Shown here: positions 10,641-22,920 of the stretch, one piece after another
How the letters are laid out: every line of letters begins with the position of its first letter
Position numbering within the stretch: position 1 is the first letter of the stretch
NCBI GenBank assembly: GCA_038380795.1
Contig: CM076270.1
Span: 24,940,001-25,004,000 of the forward strand
Direction: 5' to 3'
Length of the DNA: 64,000 nt
Origin: Pyrocephalus nanus
Taxonomy: Eukaryota > Chordata > Aves > Passeriformes > Tyrannidae
Notes under the pieces: generated by a model
Seen by the model: only the letters and a program-made list of their open reading frames with translations
The model's database searches: none
What the model was told of the DNA's origin: nothing
Made by a program: the position numbers and the translations under genes

Positions 10641-13600
10641 ACTACAAATGCTGACAAAAATGAAAGTGGTATCTTCCCTAGTAATACCAGATAAAATAAA
10701 ATAACTGGTTCAACATTCATGCCAGCTGTTATCATTGATGAACAATGGCTTTTTTCTTTCAGGAAAAAAAGTATGTATAGACACATCTACATGTATGTGT
10801 GTGCCTATATAGACATACACGTGTAATATTCTGTGCATTGTAATTTTCTAATGTATATCCTTGCATTACACTTAGCAGCACATCCCTTTAAAATGTTATA
10901 CATTATAACCCTTAAAATGTGGTATAAACCATGCCATTGGATTGCAGCCTTGAGAAATGGTTTTAGCTGCAGTAAAAAAACTTCATTGTACCTGAACTGC
11001 TTTCATGTAGATCAGAATTTCATTTTAGTTCACTGAAGTCTTTTCAGAAGCCTCATAGTAGATTTAGTTCCCAGTATTTCTAATGATGCATCCCTGTTAT
11101 AAGACCAGTTCAATACTTCCAGCTCATATCAGTTATTTGCACTATGAAAACATCAATTGACCAACCACTCCAAAACTGAAAACCGAGATGGCAGACTCAC
11201 CTATTACAGGGAGATTATCCAAGTGCTATTCTAGAGCACCAGCAGTGCTCTAATACACCAGATGCCTATAATAAAATTCCTGTTTGATCTGTAATGTCTC
11301 CAGGACCAAGCTAGAGCTGACCCCTGTGGGTGTGACAGACAGGGATGTTCAAAGACTGTTGTACTGGCAATGCCCTTGATCTCTCCTGTGCTCTTCCTGT
11401 CAGATTTTACAGTTGGGTCCTTTGGTCTTTCATGCTGGATCTAAAGTTTACTGGGGGAAGATGGGAAGTGTTTTGTGGCCTCCAGCACGTGTCAAAGGCA
11501 TAGAAAGGGAAAAGTTGTTTTGTGAACCTCTCCAAGCTGTGCATCTTGGTTGACTTCTGGGGATTGGGTCTGATGTCCCAGCTGCAGCTGTTTAGACCTG
11601 CATCCCTATGGAATTCCCAGCCAGCTGATCCATGCACTGCACGGTCACAGGACATGGAGGATTCCTGTACCCTCTCACATCACAGCTCCTTCCCTGCTGG
11701 AGCTGGACAGCCAGGATCTGGGTGCCTCTAGCTACTCTGCATCCCTGGTCTTACTTGCCAGCAAATTTTGCATCTAAACATTTTCCCCAAACCCTTATTT
11801 CTTTATTACTTTATTCCCATTTCAAAGCAGAAGTGCTGAGATTTACAAGTGTCTAACAGGCACTTATCTTCCATATGGTTGCTTGAGGAGCAGCAGAAAA
11901 GGAAAAGGAAATTAGTGCCATCCTCTTGTTGGTTAAACCAGGGAAATTTGTTTGATGTTCTTCAGTTGCTGATAGTTTTGTAGCCTCTACTGTAAGCATG
12001 AAAGACACAACAGAAAAAAACCCCAGAATCTGCTGAGGTTGTCATCAGCTTATGCCATCCAGGGTAACAGAGAAATAGGGCTTTCTGGTAATACACTTGC
12101 AATTTTCAGAGATGTCAATGAATAAAGGAAGAGTAGAAAATAAGTGCCAGTGGATAACGGGCAGGTAGCTACTGGGTCCTTCCTTGGCAGGTGTCCAAAA
12201 AAGACACGATGTATTTATGGGGATATTCCCTGGCTTTTCAGAAAAAGAAAAACAAATATGGTCTCTGGTGGCCCATTTAAAATGGTCACTGCCCTTAGAA
12301 GGATGATGCACCGCATCATCTGCAAACATGGAGACTCAGGAAGCAGACTGCCTGCATCCATCAACTTAGTAAATGCCTCCAGATTAGCAGAAATATTTTG
12401 AAACAGCCAATAATTATAAAAGAGTTGCTTGCCATTGCATAATTATTTTATAAACCACATAACATACAACTGTTACTGAGTCACAGAGGCCCTCTTCACA
12501 CTGTACCATATGGCTAATGGCTTCTATTGCACATCACACCATACTGATTATTCCTTCTCATCATACTGTATTGGCTACTGTCTCAGTTTGCTGCTAATGT
12601 CTGTGTTACCCTTTCACTGCATGTTTATTTTATGAAATTGTGGCATCTGTTTTTGGTGTTTATTCTAAAATGACAAAGTGCTACGTTCCCAGCCCTAGCC
12701 TGAAAATTACCTCAGTATTAATTTCCCAAGGTAGGTTTAAAAATATATTTTTGCTGTCTTTTTCTTGAGTCTCTGACAAACAACTCTTGACCTTTTTTTG
12801 CATTTGGATTTAAAGTAAGAGGGTTTTTTTGTTTCTTGAATTTTGTTGCTGAGTGATTTGTTGCTGCTTAATATCAGATCTTTTCATTCTGTTGACAACA
12901 ACTATGCTTTGCCTACACTGACCAAGATGCCAAATATTAAAATACAATTAGTCTTCTTTTTCATTCAGCTCCCAAATACCTTCATAATATTTGCACAGCT
13001 AATATCTAACTCTAGTGTGAAAGCACTATTGCAGGACCCACCCATCAGGGCTACACACAAAGAGCATTGTTTAAAGTTTCAGTGGTATCATAGCAGCTGG
13101 AATAGAATGCAAAAATAAAATAATTATCTAGAGCATTGGTAAACTTTTTTTTAAACTTCCATAACAATACTTTGAATTAATTACTGGAGTTGGAATGATG
13201 ATAAACATTTCAATTTGGTGTCAGTGACCAATGTGTCTGATTCCAGCCCAGATACCAACAGTAACTAAAGACACAAACAACTTACATTTGTGGGCCCAGG
13301 TCAACAGACCCATTCCAGACACCAGCTCTCTGCTGATTACTGTCTGCAGCAACTACTGAGCCTTAACTCCTTCTTAATATGTTTTTTAATTGGCCTATTC
13401 TAGTTTTAAAGTGTCTTCTCTTATCTTTTGCTTGTTTGTTTGTTTTTGACTTTATGGAAAAATATGTTTACATCAGACATTTTAGTCTGCAGAACCATGG
13501 AGACATGCTTTACTGCATTTGCTTTTGTCACAGATATGGTATTGTCCTGTGAAACGAAGTTTGACTTCACTTTGTGGTTTCCTTTGCATCTCTGATACTT

Positions 13601-13667
13601 GAATTAAGCGTTATTCAAAAGTTATGCCTCATTTCCTTCCATACCTCCATCTTTAGACTGCTGTCAA
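10641..13667. other. Non-coding stretch, no gene seen
   Basis: Mostly unique DNA. A GC-richer part at about 11290-11760 has short overlapping frames on both strands (82 codons or fewer). A 94-codon minus-strand frame (12045-12329) begins Met-Phe-Ala-Asp-Asp, which by chance resembles a reverse-transcriptase box but is followed by nothing similar. An imperfect GTATGT/ACACAT-type tract lies at 10770-10825. Confidence 0.55.
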
Positions 13668-13920
13668 GTATTATTTATTAACTCTATTATAGTACCACAT
13701 TGAGGCCCTAATCAAGATTATGCCCCTACTGTGTTAAACTCTGTACATTATAAAATAAAAGATAATCCTTCTCCTAAATTCTTATATCAACATAAGTGAA
13801 GGATGTTAGCCTAACAGCTCATGATAGAGTAAAAGAACTTGGTCAATTGATGATGGTAAGCCAGTGGCAGAGCAAAGACCAGCATAACTTCTCAGCTCCA
13901 GCCCCCTGCTCCCAATCAGC
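13668..13920 (-). mobile_element. Amniote MIR-type CORE-SINE relic, nearly full length
   Basis: Read on the plus strand, the words come in the order of a well-known sauropsid SINE in reverse orientation: TATTATAGTACC, TTGAGGCCCTAATCAAGATT, ATGCCCCTACTGTGTTAAAC, CTGTACATTATAAAATAAAA, GATAATCCTTCTCC, then AAAGAACTTGGTC, CCAGTGGCAGAGC and CAGCTCCAGCCCCCTGCTC. These follow 'TATTACAGTAGTGCCTAGAGG', 'CCCCAATCAAGATC', 'GCTGTACAAACAC...', 'CAGTCCCTGCCCC', 'ACTTGCCCAAGGTCAC', 'CAGTGGCAGAGC' and 'CCCAGTCCAGTGCTC'. The tRNA-like head is on the right, so the element is on the minus strand. Divergence is high, so it is old and inactive. It has no coding capacity by nature. The subfamily name needs a RepeatMasker run. 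Confidence 0.75.
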
Positions 13921-14008
13921 AAGGATGTAACAAGAATGATGGTAAAATGTGCATGAGAACTTTCTTTTTTTTGCAAGAAGAAGGAAAGGTGTTTAACAGC
14001 TTTGTTTC

Positions 14009-14024
14009 TTTTTTTTTTTTTTTT
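14009..14024. repeat. Poly(T) run
   Basis: Sixteen T residues after TTTGTTTC. On the minus strand this reads as an A run, but no AATAAA precedes it at a suitable distance, so it is treated as a plain homopolymer. Confidence 0.9.
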
Positions 14025-15120
14025 AAGGCTACCTGGATTGTCCCTTTGGACTGGCATCTCTTTACCTTACAGAAATAAAGTGAATGGAGCAGAATGCTTA
14101 TTGACAGAAGGAAGAAAACCAAAACTTCTGTCTATTAGTTAAAAAGTCATTAATATGAGAGCAAATATCTGTTCTACAGTATCTAACATTCTTCCCTTTT
14201 CAGTACACAAGATCCACTGGTTTTTTTTTGTCTATTCTCTCACCACATTTTAGACAAGATGGAACCAAGGCTCCTTGGTCCCACTGATGCAGTGGAGCAA
14301 CAAAGAGATTCACGTCAAAAGAGGTGTGGTTACCCTGCACAGAAAAGATATCCCTTCCATGTTCACCCTCTGACTTTTAAGATGCACAGCACTGACTAAA
14401 TGGCAGACAAACAGTTGCATCTGTTACTATCATGACAAGCTATTTTAGCAATATATATTTTAGGGGGAACTCTATTTGGTGGTTAGCATGCTAATCTGAA
14501 CTATACGTGTCACTGAATTAATTCCTTGATCTTAGCTTCTTTTAAAATAATAACAATTAGTACAGAGAGGTGGCTCTTCACATTAGGAGTAGATTTTATG
14601 TTGATGATTTCCTTAACTACAGAATGAGAAGGCTTAATTCCTGAAAGAAAACATCTTGGTTGCCACACAGGTCTGGAAATAACCAAGTCAGACATGAACA
14701 GCAGCAAGCAGAACTGGAGTGATCACTTAAAACTACTTTCCAATGCAGACACAGACACTGACAGAAAACTACTTTCCCAAAAACGGTTCCTGTAAAATAA
14801 TTCTTGAAGTAGCTTGACTTAGTCAAGAACTTGGAGATAAAATCAGTTAAATCCTACTGCCTACAACTATTTCTAGGCATCTGCATTTAACAAGAACCTC
14901 AAAACCTTTTACAGATGAATTGTGGCTGAGATATATGCAGGCTGAAGAGCTCTTCAGAGTCTGTTCCAATGAAAATATTGTCTAAGTACATAAGCATTAG
15001 AGCTGAACAAATAATTCTCGATGAATAATTTATCTGATTGATTTCCCTTTTTATTCTTTCCCTCTTCAGAGGCTATTCACGGACAGAACAAAAAGTATAC
15101 TGAATTTATTCATTATTTGA

Positions 15121-15151
15121 AATTATTCACAATCTTGTTCAGTGAATAATT
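15121..15151. repeat. Perfect 10-base inverted repeat (hairpin)
   Basis: AATTATTCAC (15121-15130) and GTGAATAATT (15142-15151) are exact reverse complements with an 11-base spacer. The related word ATGAATAATT occurs upstream near 15021. This could be a paired binding site or a chance AT-rich hairpin. Confidence 0.7.
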
Positions 15152-18100
15152 CTAGGCCTGCAAATCCTTTGAACTGCGGACTTTGAGTAGCTAATTTGAA
15201 GCTCACACCGTAGTGTGTAATAACGCACTGACTGGCTAGCCAAGCACAGCTTTTAATGGCAAGAGCCTGACATCTGAGTGAGCCCTGTTTGAAATTCAGT
15301 TCAGTAAGTGTACAAATGCTCAAGCTAAAAAGTCATATTTCACAGGCATTTTTGTACAAGTGTCCCAAAGATGGGTTTGAAGTATTTGGGCACAAGGCTG
15401 TCCATCCATGCAGCTCTGATAGTACCCCCATCTTCTAATGAACCTCAGCAAAAAAGAGATGAACTTATTCATGAGCAGAAGCATTCCACTTACTGTGAAA
15501 ACACATATTAGTAAGACTAATAAGAATGTTCATGTGATAATTTTTACATTACTGAGCTGACATGGACAAAGTAGGAAAAGTAAAAAATATCTCCTTGAGA
15601 AAAGTGAAAGCACTGACCCGAGTCTGGGAAATCTCTGCAGAGCCAGAACTACAGTCGTGTTTTGTGTCCTCTTCCTTCTCTTCTTTATTTACTCCTGTCT
15701 GTCCTTGACAGAATCATCATCAGTTTTAAAAGTGAACTTCTTCTGGGTCGCCATATCACTCTTCCCCTTGAAAGAGTGGCTACAGAGAGCTGATCAAAAC
15801 AGAGGTCAGGTAGACAACCAGAGCAGGATTTCGAGAAAGGCTTTAGCATGCTTTAAAGTGTTTCAGCGAGGGGCTTGCTGAGGTCAGAGGCAGCATTAAC
15901 TGGAATTTGTCTGCCACTTCTTTGGTGTTTCTGGGTATCCCTAGAGGCTTTCTCATATCCTATCTTTGAACTTCAGACTTCTAGCATGCTGCTGTATTTC
16001 TCATTCCACAATTTTGATTGTGAATCTAACCAAAGAAAGAAGCTAGAGTTTATTTACCAGCCATCAATCAGCAAATAAATTATTTACAGATGTCTTCATT
16101 TATTTGACTCTTTCATTTATTTACTTATGGCTACATCAAATACCACCACCAGACAGTGTCCAGATGGAAAACAATTACCCCACACTGGAACCGTATGCTT
16201 CCTAATAGAAGTTGAGAAATTATTTGAATTTCAGACAGTTAGAATCAATTAGAAGTAAATTCAGGCCTGTTTTTTTCAAGAAAATCCCCTTTGGATAGAG
16301 TTGCTATTAAATCTTTCTGATGTATCACAAAGAAAAAAAGGATTTGACCTTCAGAAAGCAGCTTAGGATACTGTGAGTCCAAACTGAATGGTAATCCTGT
16401 GTAAGTGGCAACTCAAGAGCAGACTAATCTGTGCACTGTGTCAAGTGGGAGAGCAACCAACCCATGTTGTTTATCCAAACACATGTCACCCAAGGCTCAG
16501 AGATCCTGACATCCTAGATGCTGCATGACAGAATTTACAAAGAGAGGAAGAGCCCTTTGATTACATCAGAAAAGAAATTATTAGAATAGTTCTAGCAGAT
16601 CAAATTTTAATATAACACCTTACATACTTGAAGTTGCTTAATAAAGTTTATAACCTCTTACACCATAACTCTTACAACACTGAGATAAAATAGGAGCAGA
16701 GTGAGATTGATTTAATATAGGTCAGAATAGATGACAAGAAAGAATATATCTTTGTCTGGCATCTCACACACTCCACAAACCCAGGGAAGTAACAGTTCTC
16801 AGTAATATCCAACACTGGGAGCATGAAGTTTGAGACCTTCTTCTCTGCATCTCCAGACTGTGCTGGAACAGAATCCAGACTATCATCTGGATCATTGGAG
16901 TCCAAAGCTCTGCAGACCTCCACATCATTGCTCTAATGGTAGAAATGATAGCTTTCATCTGCACTCCTCCAGATCCAGATGCACTCTCATTTGCTCCTGC
17001 TGTGGCATTGTATGTTGAACTTCATGTTTCACTGGGTTGTGCCTTACAGGCAAAATGGATACCTTATAATTCTGGGGAGGAACTGAATGAATTCAATTTC
17101 CAAACATCATTTAAAGATGTTTTTTCCTAGATATGTGGTCATTTGGAGGGATGTTGTTTGTTTTTTTCAGTCCTGGTTCTTTCTGTTACTTCTTGCAGGT
17201 GATGATAGAATAGGATAGAACTCTTGCAAAAATAGTCCCAAGGATGGTACTGGATGACAGCTCAAAATTGAATGCAGTGCTTGGATATTTAAAGAAATAA
17301 GAATTCAGGAAACAGATTCTGCGTAATAAAAAGAGAACAACACTGTACTAGAAAGAACTGCATGACCATCTTGTTTAAATAAGAGACAAGAAGATGATCA
17401 ACATCATGCCTTATTAATAATAAAACTGGAAGTCATAACTATGGAACTAATCTATCTTGGAGGGAACAGTATATTCCCGTATTTCCTGTCTCAGAGGGAA
17501 GAGCAGATTTTTGCCACAGAAACTGCTTTCTACATCCAAAAAGATGGGTTTCATCAGAAGGCTTATTCCTCGTTGTAAAGAAGCTGAAATGTTTTGGAGG
17601 CTTGCCAGACATCGTGAAAAGCTGGGTGTCCCAGGGATTTCTTCATATCAAGGCTGTGAGTTCCATTAACAAGAGAGGGAAGAAAGATGAATTCTTGAAA
17701 ACCCTTACTCATACACACAAAGTTCAACAACTTTCAAAATAATGCTCCACTTTTTAGGAGCTTCTAGGGTGTTTTTCGTCATAGAAAGGAGCAGCAGACC
17801 AAGTTTGTTAAACCAGAAGTGATTTGGACCAGGACACCAAACACAAAAGAAATTCTAAAGGCTTAGACAGAGAGAGGCAAAGAGACCTTTCTTCAGTTTT
17901 TCCTTTATAGGAATCTGGGAACTGTTTTTGCCTTGACTGACCTTCCCTGACAGAATACAGATTAGAATGGAAGGTTTCATTTCTGGACACCATGACATAA
18001 GGACTGGAACATGTCTTGTCAACCATAGACTGGAGCTGATACATGTGTAATTTAACACCTATGAAATCCTTCTCTTGCCAAACATCTTCAGAAAATTTCC

Positions 18101-19194
18101 ATTATGCAGACAGAAGGTGATAACCATAAATTTAATATCTTACAGATCTTTTTTTCTGTTGTTCATGATCAGCCTTCTACATTTTCAGCTTATGAAGGTA
18201 CGGATGGGATTCACTAAAAAGTGCAGAAGCAAAATTTACTTGTGCCCTTGGTTATACTTCAGTATTATTTTACAAACATGAGGCTCAGTCTCTGATCATA
18301 AGCAAACTAAATGTACTTCAAAAATGAAATCACCCTATCAGTGGAATGCTTTCAAATTGCTATTTTCTTTCCTTTTTTTTGTTTTGTTTTTCTAATATAA
18401 AATTACCTTTTCCAAGGCTAAATAAATAGCAGATGGGTCAATCTCTAGGTCACAAGTTCTATCTTTTCATTGCCAGGTAATATTCATAGCACAGCAGGGC
18501 TAAATGATGCTCCACAGTTTGAGGACATTTGATGGAATCTTTGCTGTGATTACTTTAAGTGGTGACATTTAGGTGGCATGAAGTGGACATCTAAATCTTT
18601 GGATTTTGGAATCTTTTAATAATAGTGGTATATCAATGAGAACAACAAATATTAAAGGCGAGTGGCAAACTATTTCAGAACTTCAAAGGTAGGACACAAA
18701 GCTAGGTTAGAATAAATTATTATTCTCTTAATTAACAGACTTAAAATGAAAAACCAAATTCTGAGAGAAATCATAAAAGGAAGTTTAGATTCTAATTACA
18801 GTTTATCACAAAAATATTTTTAAATGTGGAAGCAATTTCCATTTTGCAAAACTGAGAATGCTCTTTGTCTCTTCCAGACAAAACCTTTCTGGCTTTCTTC
18901 CAGTAGTTTTTTGTCTGGATTTGGTTTTATGTTTAACACAATAAAATTCTTGCTAGTGAAATCACTAAAATAAACTTGTAAAATTTCAGTTGCTCCAATA
19001 AATCATTAGGAGGTACAAATCTGAACAATGAACAAACTTTTCTAGAAAATGAAGTTCTGATTCCATTTACACAGAACTTCATAACGTTAAAAAGGGGTAA
19101 GGTCTGGGGTCTTATTTTTTCTAAAAAATTGTTGATGGAAATCACATCCTGTAAGTGCTGATTCTGCATTAGGAACCCATTGGTTGTGATCAAC

Positions 19195-19320
19195 AGGAGG
19201 AGGAGGCTCCAGCCGGCCCTGGCTCTCCTCGGGTGTTGTTGCTATGGCAATGTGAGCATCAGATCAGACCAGCTGTACAGAGTGACACGCTGTGTGCTCC
19301 CTGAGCCCCGACTTTGCTCC
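19195..19320. promoter_or_regulatory. GC-rich islet with RFX X-box
   Basis: This islet of about 125 bases is clearly GC-richer than its surroundings, with CCGG, CTCGGG, ACACGC and CCCCGAC, but it is too small and CpG-poor to be a CpG island. At 19238-19251 it holds GTTGCTATGGCAAT, which matches the RFX-family X-box (GTTGCCATGGCAAC) at 12 of 14 positions. X-boxes occur in promoters and enhancers of ciliary and MHC class II genes. No first exon is visible next to it, so it is more likely a distal element than a promoter. Confidence 0.4.
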
Positions 19321-19329
19321 TTCTTTTGT

Positions 19330-19575
19330 TGTTGTTTTTATTAAAACAGCGATACAGATTTTTTTCAGTGAACATGTGTAATAATAATGTGTGAAAGAAT
19401 AAACTCATTAGACAGCAGAAGGTACTGTCAAGGCAAAAACCTCATGGCAATTAGAAAGAAAAAGGAGTGTCGTATGTGTGATAAACCCTCACATGCCAAG
19501 ACAGAGCCAAAAACTGAATGAAAACCTCTCTGCAGTCACATTAGCACATTAATATTCATCACTGGTGTTCAGGGG
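19330..19575. promoter_or_regulatory. Candidate conserved non-coding block beside the X-box islet
   Basis: A mixed sequence with TTATTAAAACAGCGATACAG, ACTCATTAGACAG, CATGGCAATTAG and CACATTAATATTCATCACTG. It adjoins the X-box islet, and together they could form one element of about 380 bases. The call rests on homeodomain-like cores and texture only. Confidence 0.27.
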
Positions 19576-20139
19576 GTTTAAACTCTCCTTTGAACCCACT
19601 GTCAGAAGCAGGCACAGACTCTCAGCACTGACCTGAAGTGGTGTAAAACCTTCTAAAAGCAGATAACCATAAGCCAACAATGGAAATCTCCCAACTAACT
19701 TAAAGCATCTTAAAAGAGAGAATTACAGGACAGTGAAAGATGGGAACTTCATTTCCATTGCCTGTTGGATTTTTCACCTTAAAAACTACATTTGGTGCCT
19801 TTCACTTATCTGCTCTTCCTTAAAGGCTGCCTGTGTTTAGCATCAGTGTGTGGTGGGGTCACAAATTAATGATAAAATCCCCTGTCTTCATAAGTACACA
19901 CACACTCAAATACTGATATATTTGCTCTAGAAAAAGAACACGATGTTTTAAGAGGCTGCAACTCTGAGAGATTCACATCCTGCAGGAATGGAGGAACCCA
20001 GAAAAGGTTCACTGTCATCTGAGTCCTGTGCAGCTGATCCCTGTCCTCTTGGTAACTCAAGGTCTGGCTGGCACATTGGCAGCCTTTTTTGAATTCCATG
20101 CACTCTTTTGATACTTAAGCACTGTGATTGAATAGCTTT

Positions 20140-20420
20140 TACAGCAGTTTCCTTAATAAAACCCCAATCAAGCTGAAAGTGATTGTTTAATCCATGAGCT
20201 GGTCTAAGGCCAGGTCAAGTTGGTCTCAATTATCATCTTTTTAAGGTGGAGCTTTTAAATCTGGACAGATGATACAGCTCTAAGTGTTGGAACCCATATG
20301 GAGAAGGTATGGCTCCATTGCTATTAACAAGTCACCGTTAATACCTCTTTGCCAAAGTAGCAGAACAGCGCCTGGTCAAACATAAAAGCCTTTGAAGGCT
20401 CTAAAGGGAATTCAGTTGGA
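20140..20420. promoter_or_regulatory. Candidate conserved non-coding block
   Basis: The block includes CCCCAATCAAGCTG, AAAGTGATTGTTTAATCC, GGCCAGGTCAAGTTGG (a nuclear-receptor half-site type word), TCAATTATCAT and TTGCTATTAACAAGTC. Site density is higher than in the flanks. No conservation test was possible. Confidence 0.27.
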
Positions 20421-22684
20421 CTTTCACTGTGTAAATGCACAATTTGTTTCTATTATATAGACCTTGAAATGAGGTAGATCCCAAAGGCTATAGGAAAACA
20501 TCTGCAAGATCCTGTATGGGTCAAATATTCTACTGATGTGGTTTTCTCTTTGAAAATTGGTTTACAGATGGTTAGCAAGGTGTTCACGATGTTCAGATTT
20601 ATTATTTCATTGTTGACATTTGCATCCAGTGCTCTGAGCATAACTTTGTGAATTCAATACAATAAATACTGCCAAAAGGAAATATTTCTCAGTTACATGA
20701 GAAAATTAAAGTGCTATTTCATTTCTTTTATTACCATTTACTTTTCGCCATCTGTAAAGTGTCAGAGAATTTAGAGGAGAGTTTCAGAAGAATTGCTCTT
20801 TTTAAAGCCCAATCCTGCTACTTTTACTGTCAGGCTTGGCATCAGCCAGATTTATCAGCCAGATTCTGCAGAACAGTGCTTTGTCCTGTCGTGTATCACC
20901 ATCAAACTCTGCCCCTTCATCAACACAGCTATCCCAGGGACAGCAGTGCCACTCAGACAGCAACCATCAGGGGTACAACAGCTCATTTCAGAGAGCTTAT
21001 ACAAGAAAACAAGAACTATGAATATTGACATTCTCTACACACAAGATAATCAGAAAATGGTAGGTTCAAAAGAAATATTATTTTTCTCCATGACCAGAAG
21101 GGGAATAGATTTTAAATTGTTGTTAACTCTCAGGAAAACTTTGACAGAGTGAAGGTGTTCATCTTGGTAACTGCCTTATTTTGTTTAAAAAAAAAAAAAA
21201 AATCAAGGTGTTTGAGCTACATTTCTTATCTCTGCTTAATACCAGGAGTTGATTTAAATTTGATCATCCTTAAAAGGTCTCAACTTACCTTGTAACAGCA
21301 ACACTGGTGTCTCCAAAGTGCAAATGTAGAGACGTCAGATGTGTTTTTTTGTGAACAGCCAAGAAAATCCAGTGCCAAATCTCAGCCAAACTTATAAACC
21401 TGAAAAATTAATACACAATCAGCTGTTAGGCAAAGAAATGTAATTCATTAAATAAAAATGAGTTATTTATTTCTGATTGTTTTATCAGTAAGTATCTGGT
21501 TTAGACTTCTCTAAAACTGGACAGTGAGAAAGACTGGCTTTTCCATACTTATTTCCCATTTATTTAAAAAGTGCTCGACAAATCAAATTTAAGAGGTGAG
21601 GGGAGAAGAAAATATATTATGCCTCAAAGGAAAGAGAAATTTGCTGGATACAACAAAAAAAAAATTATTATAGTTTTCCATGTGGAAATAATACGGCTAC
21701 AGCCTGCACACCAAGCCTGATTTCAGATCAGCATCACATGCTGTGTATGATCTACTCATGTAACTCAGGAGATTGTGCAGCTACCTCCAGTGTCAGCCTG
21801 CAGGCTGAGCTTTGCTGTGCCTTTGCTTGGAAAAGGGGACACTAAAGTTTTGGAGGTTTTTGTTTGTTTGGGTTATTTGTTAAGCTTAGTTAAACCATCA
21901 TTTGAAAAATATAAACAGATAGTGCTGTGTGTTCATATCAGATAAACGCAGTTTGGGTCTAAGAGACATCCATGAGCCCTTTTCCAGGAGCACTGCAAAG
22001 CAAATTTGGGGTAGGAGAAACAGCATTTCTGTGTTTTCCTGCAGCACTGCAGTTGTTGTTGGTTGTGAATGAGTGCAGCCCATACATTTCTGCTGGCCCT
22101 GACTTAGGCTCATCCCACCTCAGCACACGTGTGTTTGCTCAGTTCAGAGCTGATGTGTGGAGGTGCAGAGCTCCAGAGGGCAAATCCAACTGCAGAGCAA
22201 AGGGGCCTGATTTAATCACCCAGATGAGGTGTCCGAGCTTAATCAGGATAAGTTAGGGGGCTCTGATTCATTTTGTTGTATTTCTGAGAGGCAAAGGGTT
22301 CTGTAGTGTTGGTAATATTGTGAAATTGTTTTACAGTACCTGTGGCTCCCTTAGACGGTGCCAGAAATGGTGCTGTCTTTGGAGGAGAAAAATGAGAGCT
22401 TCCTATGATACCTTGCACCACTTTTAATTGAAACTGGAATGGCTACACTTCAACTTGCAGTAAACAAAAAATTCTTACTGCAAAAGTGCATGCATGGCAG
22501 CATACTTAGCATTTTAATAATAATGGCCCACTGCAGTGGTATTTTTAACTATTTTTTACATTTTTTTAATCATGAAAATAGATTAATGATGCATTTTATG
22601 GTTTTCCAACTCTATTTCTTGCAAGGCTCAGGCACTCTGCTCAGACAGTTAACTTCTCATCTGTGAGCTGTGCTCCAGTCTGCT
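20421..22684. other. Non-coding stretch, no gene seen
   Basis: Overlapping plus-strand frames of 105 (20711-21028), 119 (20793-21152) and 61 codons are open in all three phases around 20840-21020, which argues against a real exon. A weak MIR-like word (CGCCATCTGTAAAGTGTCAG) near 20750 and CCCAATCCTGCTAC at 20809 may be further fossil-repeat scraps. An A16 run lies at 21187-21202. Confidence 0.5.
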
Positions 22685-22920
22685 CTTTGTGGTCTGCTGC
22701 ATGTTGAATATTCATCTGTGTTTTTCCTCCGTCCACCTCCACATTTCTGATTCTTGCGATTCATGACAAAGATTTTAATGACTCTGGAAAGGACAGCCAC
22801 CTCAATCTCATTGTTTGCACAGTCCAAAGATCATAATCCAGCTGCAATAAATCTCGGCTCTAATGAGAAATGATTTGGCATTGCCTAAACATGACATGAA
22901 TGTATTACGAAAAGCCTCTC
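22685..22920. promoter_or_regulatory. Candidate enhancer with forkhead and HNF4-like sites
   Basis: TGTTTGC (22812-22818), a forkhead-type core, lies just before AGTCCAAAGATCA (22821-22833). The latter fits a DR1 direct repeat of nuclear-receptor half-sites of the HNF4/COUP-TF kind. The block also holds TTGAATATTCATCTG, GATTCTTGCGATTCATGAC, CTCTAATGAG and GACATGAATGTATTACG. A forkhead site next to a DR1 is a familiar enhancer arrangement in liver and gut genes. The function here is inferred from motifs alone. Confidence 0.35.

Larger units (their letters stand above)
13921..19194. other. Non-coding stretch, no gene seen
   Basis: Only short open frames, the longest 83 codons on the minus strand at 16672-16923, which overlaps two others around 16670-17130. 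A T16 run lies at 14009-14024. A small hairpin-forming inverted repeat at 15121-15151 is listed separately. No repeat family was recognised. Confidence 0.6.

Noticed and set aside
12045..12329. Minus-strand frame starting Met-Phe-Ala-Asp-Asp, like a reverse-transcriptase FADD box
   Set aside because: No other reverse-transcriptase motif follows, residues after the box do not fit CR1 or retroviral enzymes, and the frame is short.
20711..21152. Overlapping frames in all three plus-strand phases
   Set aside because: Simultaneous openness in all phases indicates few stop codons by composition rather than a coding exon.
22170..22185. GCTCCAGAGGGCA as a second CTCF-like core
   Set aside because: Two core positions mismatch, so it is not better than chance expectation.
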